Source of the DNA: Cellvibrio sp. OA-2007
Lineage (GTDB): Bacteria; Pseudomonadota; Gammaproteobacteria; Pseudomonadales; Cellvibrionaceae
DNA: 64,000 bases
Assembly (NCBI RefSeq): GCF_000953825.1
Contig: NZ_BBUL01000091.1
Span: forward strand, 62,001-126,000
Reading direction: 5' to 3'
The notes under the pieces are model-generated. The model saw only the letters and a list, made by a program, of their open reading frames with translations, did not search any database and was not told the DNA's origin. The translations under genes and the position numbers were made by a program. This document shows positions 33,130 to 40,851 of the stretch, in pieces; the first letter of the stretch is position 1, and every line of letters starts with the position of its first letter.

Positions 33130-33273
33130 TTCAGTGCTCACAATAGTAGCACGAAGAGGCTGCGCCGCTTCAACCAATGGAGTGGCCCGCTGGATAATTT
33201 ATTAATCCCAACCTCTACCGCAAAAGGGTTTACCGACCACGAACATTTGGATGCGGTGGGATTGATCCATATG
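33130..33273 (+). pseudogene. Rhs core fragment, 5' side of copy 2
   Basis: The frame reads RLRRFNQWSGPLDN, then KGFTDHEHLDAVGLIHM, the well-known end region of Rhs cores, which normally runs straight on into [12 protein letters not shown]. Here it is interrupted after IHM by about 70 bp (33274-33343). The 5' bulk of the Rhs gene is missing; an antitoxin gene on the other strand takes its place. Confidence 0.8.
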
Positions 33274-33343
33274 ACAAAAATGCAAGGAACATTTTTGAAC
33301 GCCGCAGGCGGCCCGCAGGGCGAGTCTCATGGATGAGACGAGT
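33274..33343. repeat. 70-bp structured insertion inside the Rhs core
   Basis: It sits exactly between the codons for IHM and (N/S)GRVYDPELG and shifts the frame. It holds two inverted repeats: CAAAAATG/CATTTTTG (33275-33297) and GTCTCAT/ATGAGAC (33324-33339), with a GC-rich GCCGCAGGCGGC segment between. Nature unknown; it could be a small mobile palindromic element. Confidence 0.6.
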
Positions 33344-34225
33344 AGCGGCCGTGTGTACGATCCAGAACTAGGCCGCTTTATGAGCGCCGACCCGTTTGTG
33401 CAGGCGCCCTATAATTCGCAGAGTTATAACCGCTATTCGTATGTGTTCAACAACCCGCTGAGTTTTACGGATCCGAGTGGGTACCTCACGAGCGATTATT
33501 GCCCAGGGAACAATACTGCAGTTTGCAAAAAAGATAAGAAAAAGGATGAAGATGAAGTTGAAAAGGTTGATGTTACTGGTAACAAGGGCGAGCAAACGCG
33601 CTTACAAAATCAAGAAAAAGGCAACAACATCTCACGCGATCAGCAGAATAGAGATTATATTCGAGAAACCTTATTGGGAGGAAAGGACTTTGGTGTTGTT
33701 GAGCTCGACGGTAATAAATATTTAGTCTCTGTGACAGATCCCGGAACGGTAACTGCCGGCGTTGGCGGGGCGGGAGACTACTCTAAAAACACACTTATGG
33801 GAGATATATCTGACCGGTTTGGTTTTAAATTTTTCAAACACTATCAAGGTGGAAAACTCGCTAAGTGGATAGATGCACAAAATGCCTTAGGCTTAAAGGT
33901 AAGGGTAATTTCACATAGTTGGGGTGCGGATACCGCAATGGGAGTTATTGCGAAAAAACATACAGTGGATACGCTCATCACGGTGGATCCGGTTGGTTGG
34001 TTTCGGCCAAACTTGGCAAATGTTAAGAGTAATACCCGCATGTGGATAAATTACGATTCGGATTATCCTGGCATTTCGTTTAGAGGTGGAAATTTCTGGT
34101 CTTGGATTGGAGGTTCTTATAATGACGCGCCGAAAGGATACGCTGATTTTCATTATGATATTACAACCCAGCCACATGCAGATATTTGTTCGTATTTGTG
34201 CCGACAGCAAGCAGGAAAATATTGA
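33329..34225 (+). CDS. Rhs C-terminal tip with alpha/beta-hydrolase (lipase-like) toxin domain
   Basis: 298 residues. Residues 6-52 are the Rhs core end ([20 protein letters not shown] ... [10 protein letters not shown]). The rest is a variable tip: a charged linker (about 65-105), then a hydrolase-like domain with [11 protein letters not shown] (nucleophile S197 in an SxSxG elbow), TLITVDPVG (D220) and YADFHYDI (H275, or H283) as a possible triad. This resembles lipase or phospholipase effectors. The ATG at 33329 arises only because of the upstream insertion and has no clear ribosome binding site, so the tip may be silent. The lipoprotein gene 11 bp downstream is the likely immunity gene. 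Confidence 0.75.
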   Translation: MDETSSGRVYDPELGRFMSADPFVQAPYNSQSYNRYSYVFNNPLSFTDPSGYLTSDYCPGNNTAVCKKDKKKDEDEVEKVDVTGNKGEQTRLQNQEKGNNISRDQQNRDYIRETLLGGKDFGVVELDGNKYLVSVTDPGTVTAGVGGAGDYSKNTLMGDISDRFGFKFFKHYQGGKLAKWIDAQNALGLKVRVISHSWGADTAMGVIAKKHTVDTLITVDPVGWFRPNLANVKSNTRMWINYDSDYPGISFRGGNFWSWIGGSYNDAPKGYADFHYDITTQPHADICSYLCRQQAGKY

Positions 34226-34236
34226 GGAGTTAATGA

Positions 34237-34890
34237 ATGATTAGATCAATGTTAAAGATAGTATTCTGGGGTAGCTTTTTCGTTCTGTTTGGATGCAGAT
34301 TCAAAAGTATTGATATGAAAATTGACGATGCGTATATTGTTAAAAAAAGCGACATACGCGCGTATGTCGGTGATGATATTGATGGTGATTGGGTGAAAAA
34401 AAGAATTGATGGTGATTTTCTGGTGGTTGACATTAGCACAAAACAAGACCTGGTGCTTTTTCAAAAACAACATACTGCTGGGATGTTTCATCAAGCGCAT
34501 TTTTGCCAACAACCAATGATTGTTTCTCCATTAGTTATTGGTGGCGTTTATTTAAAAGGTAAGGAGGTAATCAAGTATTTGTGGGCATCATCGTCGCTCC
34601 ATGATGTCAAAAATAGCCAAAAAGAAAGCGGCTGGTATAAGTATAACGTTGTTTTTTTTACGAGATTTGATCAGGATATTCCCTTGTACGAAGAACAAAT
34701 AATGGACAAACGGCAAAAAAATTATGAAAAATTTGATCTTCGTAAGCAACCAGAAGATATATGTTTTGAAATTGGGAATGCTGGCATGATGGTTTCGTAT
34801 TTATCGAACACGGCTAGATTAACTAAAGACCAAATTAAACAAGCATTTGAAGGAGAAATCATAAGTAGTTCAGACACCTTGAAAAAATAA
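34237..34890 (+). CDS. Putative lipoprotein immunity protein for the lipase-like Rhs tip
   Basis: 217 residues beginning MIRSMLKIVFWGSFFVLFGC, a lipoprotein-type signal with Cys20 (lipobox LFGC, slightly atypical). The remainder is a soluble, mixed-charge domain with no family I recognise. It begins 11 bp after the hydrolase tip. Known lipase effectors of type VI systems are commonly neutralised by periplasmic or lipoprotein immunity proteins, so location and anchoring agree. A+T-rich codon usage matches the tip rather than the neighbouring chromosome. A terminator follows. Confidence 0.65.
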   Translation: MIRSMLKIVFWGSFFVLFGCRFKSIDMKIDDAYIVKKSDIRAYVGDDIDGDWVKKRIDGDFLVVDISTKQDLVLFQKQHTAGMFHQAHFCQQPMIVSPLVIGGVYLKGKEVIKYLWASSSLHDVKNSQKESGWYKYNVVFFTRFDQDIPLYEEQIMDKRQKNYEKFDLRKQPEDICFEIGNAGMMVSYLSNTARLTKDQIKQAFEGEIISSSDTLKK

Positions 34891-34921
34891 GTCGTTCGTT
34901 TTTAGTAGTAAAGTACAACCC

Positions 34922-34948
34922 AACCCAGCGTTTGCTGGGTTTTGTTTT
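34922..34948 (+). terminator. Intrinsic terminator after the Rhs tip/immunity cassette
   Basis: AACCCAGC / GCTGGGTT, an 8-bp stem with a GTTT loop, followed by a T-rich tail. Confidence 0.8.
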
Positions 34949-34949
34949 T

Positions 34950-34974
34950 GATCAAGGGGTCAGACTCCTTGATC
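34950..34974. repeat. Left REP-like hairpin of the transposase element
   Basis: GATCAAGG and CCTTGATC flank GGTCAGACT. The sequence is repeated in inverted orientation at the 3' end of the transposase gene, with one mismatch over 23 nt. Confidence 0.75.
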
Positions 34975-35052
34975 TGTTTTTGTTCTTGATCAATCTGATC
35001 AAAAAGTAATAAAGTAAAAAATATTGTGAAAATTAATTTCAAGGAGATGTAT

Positions 35053-35763
35053 ATGGCAAGGCTGCCGAGATTATATGTGCCGGGTTGTTCGCATCACATC
35101 ATTCAGCGAGGTAACAACCGTGATGCGTGTTTTTTTGATGAGAAAGACTACGCATTTTATTTGCAGCAATTGCAAATATCAGCGGAGCGATTTGGCGTGG
35201 CGGTTCATGCTTTTGTTTTAATGACCAATCACGTGCATTTGCTGGTAACACCTGCTGCTGCAGCTTCTTGTGCAAGCATGATGCAGTCGCTGGGTAGAAA
35301 ATACGTCCAATACATCAACTTAACGTATCGCAGAACCGGAACCTTGTGGGAGGGGCGTTATAAATCCACATTGGTTGATAGCGACTCCTATTTCCTTACC
35401 GTCAGCCGTTACATCGAACTGAATCCCGTGCGCGCCAAGATGGTTGCAAGTCCAGGCAAATATGTTTGGTCGAGCTACCGAGGAAATGCAATGGGTAAGG
35501 ATATTGGATTATTAACGTCACACCCTATCTACTTGGCATTAGGCGAAACAACCGCGCAGAGAATAATTCGATACCGTAAATTGTTCGCCGATGTTATTCC
35601 TGCGGATGCGCTTGACCAAATAAGGGAGTGCACCAATAAATCTTGGGTATTGGGCAGTTCTAAATTTAAAGCGCAGATAGAAGCTGCCGCCAATCGTAGG
35701 ATTGAATCATTAGGGCGGGGTGGTGATCGAAAATCGAAGCGGGTAAAAGATCAAGGAGTCTGA
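35053..35763 (+). CDS. REP-associated tyrosine transposase (Y1/IS200-like, RAYT)
   Basis: 236 residues from ATG 35053, which has AAGGAG 6 nt upstream. The family hallmarks are MARLPRLYVPGCSHHIIQRGNN, the HUH motif in MTNHVHLLV (about 64-72), GTLWEGRYKSTLVDSDSY, and SRYIELNPVRA with the catalytic-type Tyr. These single-strand transposases move or replicate short palindromic REP sequences. The element is bracketed by inverted REP-like hairpins at 34950-34974 and 35749-35772, and the right one contains the gene's own stop codon. Two 5' fragments of the same gene lie at 32690 and 35838, so this region has been repeatedly rearranged by it. Confidence 0.9.
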   Translation: MARLPRLYVPGCSHHIIQRGNNRDACFFDEKDYAFYLQQLQISAERFGVAVHAFVLMTNHVHLLVTPAAAASCASMMQSLGRKYVQYINLTYRRTGTLWEGRYKSTLVDSDSYFLTVSRYIELNPVRAKMVASPGKYVWSSYRGNAMGKDIGLLTSHPIYLALGETTAQRIIRYRKLFADVIPADALDQIRECTNKSWVLGSSKFKAQIEAAANRRIESLGRGGDRKSKRVKDQGV

Positions 35764-35772
35764 CCCTTTGAT
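35749..35772. repeat. Right REP-like hairpin overlapping the transposase stop
   Basis: GATCAAGG...CTTTGAT is the inverse of the left copy. A part of it, GACCCTTTGATTG, recurs about 26 bp further on as a direct repeat. Confidence 0.75.
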
Positions 35773-35820
35773 TTGCTTTGATTGTGTGACCCTTTGATTG
35801 CACAAAAATAGAGTTAAAAC

Positions 35821-35900
35821 GGAAATTCCGAGGGGGGGTATATGGCAAGGCTGCCGGGGTTGTATGTACCGTGATGCGTGTTTTTTTGATGAGAAAGACA
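35821..35900 (+). mobile_element. 5' fragment of the transposase with internal deletion (copy B)
   Basis: The leader and MARLPGLYV codons run directly into codons for RDACFFDEKD. The 14 or so codons between are missing. CCG occurs at both edges in the intact gene, suggesting deletion across a short direct repeat. Homology ends at 35900, where the toxin-antitoxin promoter begins. Confidence 0.75.
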
Positions 35901-35925
35901 TTGAAAACCAGATCATCTATACTTG

Positions 35926-35942
35926 AGGTTCTATGAGAACCT
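35926..35942. promoter_or_regulatory. Operator-like inverted repeat of the toxin-antitoxin operon
   Basis: AGGTTCT / AGAACCT with a 3-nt centre, 12 bp before the antitoxin ATG. A further GAGAACC half lies at 35945. A TATACT at 35918 could be the -10 box. Confidence 0.55.
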
Positions 35943-35954
35943 TGGAGAACCGCA

Positions 35955-36203
35955 ATGTCTTTAAAAGCTACCTCGGTGAGACTGGATGACGAAACCTTAG
36001 CCCGCGTAGGTCAGATGGCTGAAGCGATGAACAGACCTCGTGCATGGCTTATGGCGGAAGCCATCAAGCAATATGTGGCGCGTGAGGAATGGTTTATCCA
36101 TGAAGTGGAAAAGGGAGTAATAGCCGCTGATGAAGGCCGCTTGATCGACCATAAAGACATTAAGGCCAAGTGGGAGGCCAAACGTGCAGCTCAAATGGAC
36201 TGA
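35955..36203 (+). CDS. CopG/ParD-type ribbon-helix-helix antitoxin
   Basis: 82 residues. The N-terminus SLKATSVRLDDETLARVGQMAEAMNRPRAWLMAEAI is a standard ribbon-helix-helix DNA-binding domain. The C-terminal part (HEVEKGVIAADEGRLIDHKDIKAKW) is the toxin-binding region typical of the RelB/ParD partners of ParE-like toxins. It is followed by the toxin with a 20-bp overlap and preceded by an inverted repeat suitable for autoregulation. This is the only intact toxin-antitoxin pair in the window. Confidence 0.85.
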   Translation: MSLKATSVRLDDETLARVGQMAEAMNRPRAWLMAEAIKQYVAREEWFIHEVEKGVIAADEGRLIDHKDIKAKWEAKRAAQMD

Positions 36204-36480
36204 CCTTGCTGACATGGATCTGGAAAAGATCGAAGCCCATATTGCTAAAGATAACAGCCCCCTTATCGCTATCGATGTGGTGATGAACATTATCGATCGC
36301 ACACACTTAGTCCTACCTGAACACCCCCGCGCGGGACGTCAAGGCCGCGTTAAAAATACGCGAGAGGTGGTGATTGACGGCTTACCCTTTATTGTGATCT
36401 ACCGAGAGCATGTGGCTGAGAGCTGCTTAGAAATTTTACGTGTTCTCCATGAAGCCCAGCAGTGGCCGACAGCTAAATGA
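36184..36480 (+). CDS. ParE/RelE-type toxin
   Basis: 98 residues starting at GTG 36184, inside the end of the antitoxin gene. The fold signature is clear: LKWTDLADMDLEKIEAHIAKD (N-terminal helix pair), HPRAGRQGRVKNTREVVIDG and LPFIVIYREH, then LEILRVLHEAQQWP. Length and spacing are normal for a functional toxin, which would inhibit gyrase (ParE) or cleave mRNA (RelE); sequence alone does not decide between them. Confidence 0.85.
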   Translation: MQLKWTDLADMDLEKIEAHIAKDNSPLIAIDVVMNIIDRTHLVLPEHPRAGRQGRVKNTREVVIDGLPFIVIYREHVAESCLEILRVLHEAQQWPTAK

Positions 36481-36521
36481 TCAACGAACGGAGTCTGAAA
36501 CTTTGGCTTGTTGAAAATTAT

Positions 36522-36611
36522 CTATTGCTCGCGAGAAATTTCATCGGGTTGTAAATTTCGGCGTTTGTGAATAACAGCCAGCACTCCTAAGTGATCAGTC
36601 CACTTCACCAT
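36522..36611 (-). pseudogene. ParE/RelE toxin remnant with internal deletion
   Basis: ATG 36611 overlaps the end of the antitoxin gene, as in a real operon, and reads MVKWTDHL. It then jumps to GVLAVIHKRRNLQPDEISRE and a Q before the stop, which looks like the usual toxin C-terminus. Only 29 codons remain, so the central 60-70 codons are gone while start and end survive in frame. Confidence 0.65.
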
Positions 36612-36790
36612 GTTTGAATATCGCGTAGTAATTGGTCGGCATCAGTGGTTTTACCCTGCTCGGCATCCTGTTGGCCTCGACGAATATTTTCCAGTACATA
36701 AAGGCGATACATTATCTCTTCAATGTCGGCATTGTCTGGAAGGTTCTGCAGGGTTTCCAGCGCGTCTTGTTTGAGTGTATGAGCGAGCAT
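36605..36790 (-). CDS. Small antitoxin-like protein
   Basis: 61 residues, helical: QDALETLQNLPDNADIEEIMYRLYVLENI, then RRGQQDAEQGKTTDADQLLRDI. It resembles the antitoxin at 32893-33084 in the DIEEIMYRLYV/DIMYELYV core and the RxGxxxxExGxxxxxDxL tail. The overlapping toxin gene is reduced to 29 codons. The antitoxin frame is intact. Confidence 0.7.
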   Translation of the reverse strand: MLAHTLKQDALETLQNLPDNADIEEIMYRLYVLENIRRGQQDAEQGKTTDADQLLRDIQTW

Positions 36791-36951
36791 GTCAGTTCCT
36801 CATGCGTTGGTAATGGTTATATGCTAGCACTCATTAATGGCAGGTGACAGTTGCGACAGTCGTCAGGGGCGTGGATGTATATTTTCGACTCTCCCTTGAA
36901 TCACCTAAGCCTCGCCCCATCTCTTACCTAACTCAAGCCTTGGCGGCACCT

Positions 36952-37356
36952 ATGCCTATCCACTCTCCCATGCAACAGCAAACCTTTAACCGGCTCTTAT
37001 GGAGCGGGATTCTGGCTGTTGGGTTTTTGTGGCTATTGGCGCTGGGTAGTGTTGGCGATCAATTCCAGCATAGCGGCAGTGATGTCGAACGCGATGGTCG
37101 TGTGGCGTCGGTGGATATGCCGCTGCATGCTAGCAGCGAACATTCGTTATCGCTCTAACGCTTTTTTAATCGTTATAAAGATCAGCCCAAGTCTGCTGAA
37201 CCCATCGAGCCAATATGGGTATTAGGTGCAAGTGAAATTATCGTTGTGCTGCCGTTAGTAGCGGCGAATACGCACAAGCCAATCATTCATTCCCCGTATT
37301 TCAGTTTGCTGCAATTGCAGACGCTCAATATCTCCCGCGCTCCGCCAATCGTTTAA
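36952..37356 (+). pseudogene. Unrecognised membrane-anchored ORF with an in-frame stop
   Basis: From ATG 36952 the frame encodes one hydrophobic segment (LLWSGILAVGFLWLLALGSV, about 14-33), then 35 polar residues, and meets TAA at 37156-37158 (codon 69). The same frame remains open for another 65 codons (YKDQPKSAEPIEPIWVLGAS onward, ending ISRAPPIV) to TAA 37354-37356. It may be one gene broken by a nonsense mutation. The family is not recognised and the upstream ribosome binding site is weak, so coding status is uncertain. Confidence 0.4.
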
Positions 37357-37451
37357 TCACTCCCGTTTTAAAAAACACAATTCAATTAATTTTTGCTTTC
37401 CTTTTTGCTCGTTCATGTGAGTAAAAAAGAAAGCATGGTGGAGTATTAGCG
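37357..37451. other. Leader of secDF
   Basis: A short A+T-rich region. GGTGGAG at 37437-37443 is a good ribosome binding site for ATG 37452. No clear promoter boxes are assigned. Confidence 0.4.
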
Positions 37452-39758
37452 ATGAAAACACTTTTTTCGCGGGCGATTGTCTATGGCCTGATTATTTTAT
37501 TTGGGCTGCTCTGTGCACTGCCCAATGTATTACCTGATTCAGTTTCAAAAAAAATACCCGATTGGTATGCACAAAACCAATTAACGCTCGGGTTGGATTT
37601 GCGCGGCGGCTCGCATCTATTGTTGGAAGTAGATACCAGCGAGCTAACCGCGAATAAAAACCCGGCGCTGCATGAACAAATCGTGCGCGATGCGGTGGAG
37701 CAAAGTTTGGAAGTGGTGCGCCGCCGCTTGGATGAAACCGGCATGGTGGAGCCGATGATCACGCGGCAGGGCAGCGACAGCATTTTAGTGCAGCTGCCCG
37801 GTGTGAGTGATCCGCAACATATCCGCGAGTTATTGGGTACTACCGCGCGCATGACGTTTCATTGGGCAGCGAATGATAAGTCGGCGCTGTTGGGGAAAAT
37901 CATTTCTGTGCAGGGTGATACGCCCGGCGCGCGCTATCAATTGGAAGAGCGAATCGCGTTAGAGGGAAAACATATTAGCGATGCGCGTTTGGCATTTAAT
38001 TAGGAAACCGGCGAACCGGTTGTTAATTTTAAATTAGACAACGAAGGCGCGCGCCGTTTTGGCGATATGACCAAACGCAATGTTGGCCGCGTGCTTGCTA
38101 TTGTGTTGGATGACAAAGTCGTCACCGCGCCAGTAATTCGCAGTGCCATTCAAGGCGGCAGCGGCGAAATCAGTGGCTCGTTTACCAGTGCGAGCGCAAA
38201 TGATTTGGCGTTACTGTTGCGCGCGGGTGCCTTGCCTGCACCCTTAAATGTGATTGAAGAGCGAACGGTGGGGCCGGATTTGGGTAGCGATGCGATTGCA
38301 ATGGGCATTAGCACCGGCATTGTCGGCGCATTATTAGTACTCGCATTTATGGTGGGAATTTATGGTCGCTGGGGCTTAATTGCCTGTACGGGGTTAGCGA
38401 TCAATATAGGTTTGAGTTTTGGTGTGTTGAGTTTATTGGGCGCGACACTGACACTGCCGGGTATCGCCGGTTTTATTTTAAGTATCGGCATGGCGGTGGA
38501 TGCGAATATTTTAATTAATGAACGTATTCGCGAAGAAACGCGGCGCGGAGAAAACGCAAATGCTGCACTGCACGCCGGATTCCAACGCGCCTACAGCACC
38601 ATTCTCGATTCCAATATCACCTCGCTAATCGCCATCAGCTTATTGTTTTTATTTGGTAGCGGCCCAGTGCGCGGTTTTGCGGTGACTATGGCGGTGGGTT
38701 TATTAATTTCTATGTTTACTGCGATATCCTTTACCCGCTTGGTGATGGAGTGGCGTGTAGAAAAATTGGGTAAACAGTCGCTCAATATTTCCGGTATTAA
38801 ATTGCTGGATCGCATCAGTGAAAATACCATTCCGTTTTTGCGCGCGCGCTTTTTTGGTTTGATCGCATCTGCTGTATTGTCGCTCGCTTCAGTATTTTTG
38901 TTTCTCAGTCCAGGTTTGGATTACGGTGTCGATTTTAGCGGCGGTACGGTGATTGAAGTCAACGCACCCGCGACTAACATCGCGCAGTTACGCAACGTAT
39001 TTACCGAGCAAAATACTGTGCCTATGGCGATTCAGGAATTTGGCGCGCAAGGACATTACCTAATGCGCATGCCGATGCAATCAGCCGAAGATGTCGCCAA
39101 CGGCGCGAGTGTACAAGCGGTTAAAAGCGCGGTGCTAGCCATCTCGCCCGATGCAGAATTCCCACGGATAGAAATGGTTGGGCCAAGAGTGAGTGGCGAT
39201 TTTGGCGATGCCACAATTCTTGCAATTATTTTGGCAGGCTTGGGCATGTTGGGTTATTTGTGGCTGAGGTTTGAATCCCATTTTGCACTTGCCGCCACAA
39301 TCACGCTCGCGCTGGATTTAACTAAAACTATCGGTTTTTTTGCGCTCGCCGGCGTGGAGTTTAATCTCACTGCCGTAGCTGCATTGCTCGCGTTAATTGG
39401 TTATTCGGTGAATGACAAAGTGGTGGTGTTTGATCGCATCCGCGAAAACTTACGCCTATCGCCCGATAAACCCTTCGTGCAATTGCTCAATGAAAGCATC
39501 ACCTCCACCTTAACACGCACGGTGTTTACTTCCGTCACCACATTCCTCGCCCTCTTACCCATGGCAATTGCAGGCGGCAGCGCTGTATCGAGTTTTTCAT
39601 TGCCCATGTTGTTCGGCATAGTCATCGGCACCAGCTCATCAATTTTAATTGCTGCGCCGATTGTGTTGCTGCTGGGTGAGCGGCGGTTGCGCAAAGGAAA
39701 ATCACAACTGCATGCAAGTGCAGAAGCTGCGCAACGGGAGATTGATTTGTTGCCTTAG
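37452..39758 (+). pseudogene. secDF: Fused SecD-SecF protein-export subunit with a single internal amber codon
   Basis: The frame runs from ATG 37452 to 39758 (768 sense codons plus one) with one TAG at 38001-38003 (codon 184). Before it: an N-terminal helix and SecD P1 start (LTLGLDLRGGSHLLLEVD, VVRRRLDETGMVEPMI). After it, in frame: ETGEPVVNFKLDNEGARRFG, the SecD membrane half with GIAGFILSIGMAVDANILI, then SecF (LDYGVDFSGGTVIE, GYSVNDKVVVFDRIRENL). About twelve helices in all. Gln is common at this spot, so CAG to TAG is the simplest cause. A fused SecDF is unusual in gammaproteobacteria, which mostly carry separate secD and secF, so this is probably a spare copy. A sequencing error or suppression cannot be excluded. 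Confidence 0.85.
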
Positions 39759-39772
39759 TTTTTTTTGGCGAC

Positions 39773-39806
39773 TGGCTATTACTGTTTGGGGTGATAGCCA
39801 TTGCTT
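39773..39806 (+). terminator. Possible terminator after secDF
   Basis: TGGCTAT / ATAGCCA, a 7-bp stem with a 14-nt loop, then TTGC and six T. Moderate quality. Confidence 0.5.
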
Positions 39807-39978
39807 TTTTGGTTTAAGAATTAAGTGCCATGTTCGTTTGTTGTGAACTGAATGCAAGAAAATATGAGTTTTATTTGTGTATAGTTGTGGTTCTGTATTT
39901 TTGTTTTTAGATTTGGCCATATAGGATTGGCTAAAAGGATTAATAACGTCAACATGGTAGTAATCATAAGGGGTGGAA

Positions 39979-40851
39979 ATGAGTGCTGTGCGTATAGTGT
40001 GTTCGGTTGGGGAAGGTGGGAAAAATCAAAGGTCAGATGTTTTAGCTATTCAAAAATCACTTAATTGTGTTATTCGATGTAATTTATTATCTCCGCTTAT
40101 TTCGCTCAAAGAAGATGGTGTTGCAGGGAAAAATACCAAAGCAGCGATTCGTCGATTTCAACAAGTTTCGGTGCGGTTGTTAGTGCCGGATGGTCGCATT
40201 GATCCTGGCGGTAAAACCCTCGCAAAATTAAATTCAATAATTTTATCGGTTAAGCAAAGAGCTTCCTCATTAGAAAGTAAGGTTGATTTAATGGCTGTGC
40301 CGAATAGCTTGTTATCTGGCTCGGTTCGTCAGTCGGATAATAAAAAATTTGACCTTTTTGTAAAAAGTGAATCATCTGAAAATGTTGATTTTAGATCGCT
40401 TTCTAAAGAGGATTTTGTTCGGAAGGTATATGAGGCTGCACAAAAAGAGTCTTCGATTTCGGGCGTTCCTGCTGCAGTAACTGCAGCGCAAGCTATTTTA
40501 GAGACAGGTTACGGAAAGTCTGTGCCTACAGATATTAAGACAAAAAAATATAGTTATAATTTATTTGGAATTAAGGGGGTTGGAACTGCTGGTTCAGTAA
40601 GTGTTTATACGCATGAGGTAATTGGCGGTGAGAGAATAAAAATTATTGATAAATTTCAGGCTTACAATAGTTTTTCTGAGTCTATTGCAGGGAGGACGAC
40701 GTTCCTTAAGCGAAATATAAGATACAAATCTCTTTTTAATAGCACGGATTCGAGAGTATGGGCGGAGGGGTTGCAAAAAGCAGGCTATGCGACAGATCCT
40801 AATTATGCCAAAACATTAATATCAATTATGGATTCATGGAAGTTAATATGA
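39979..40851 (+). CDS. Peptidoglycan-binding glucosaminidase, effector-like
   Basis: 290 residues from ATG 39979 with AAGGGG 5 nt upstream. Residues about 5-90 form a peptidoglycan-binding domain of the kind seen in secreted effectors (SVGEGGKNQRSDVLAIQKSL; DGVAGKNTKAAIRRFQQ). Residues about 140-290 are a FlgJ-type glucosaminidase: AAVTAAQAILETGYGKS with catalytic-type E175, YNLFGIKG, KIIDKFQAYNSFSESI and WAEGLQKAGYATDPNYAKTL. It should cleave the glycan backbone of peptidoglycan. There is no signal peptide, so export would need a type VI system or phage-like lysis. The overlapping exported protein downstream suggests an effector-immunity pair. Confidence 0.8.
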   Translation: MSAVRIVCSVGEGGKNQRSDVLAIQKSLNCVIRCNLLSPLISLKEDGVAGKNTKAAIRRFQQVSVRLLVPDGRIDPGGKTLAKLNSIILSVKQRASSLESKVDLMAVPNSLLSGSVRQSDNKKFDLFVKSESSENVDFRSLSKEDFVRKVYEAAQKESSISGVPAAVTAAQAILETGYGKSVPTDIKTKKYSYNLFGIKGVGTAGSVSVYTHEVIGGERIKIIDKFQAYNSFSESIAGRTTFLKRNIRYKSLFNSTDSRVWAEGLQKAGYATDPNYAKTLISIMDSWKLI

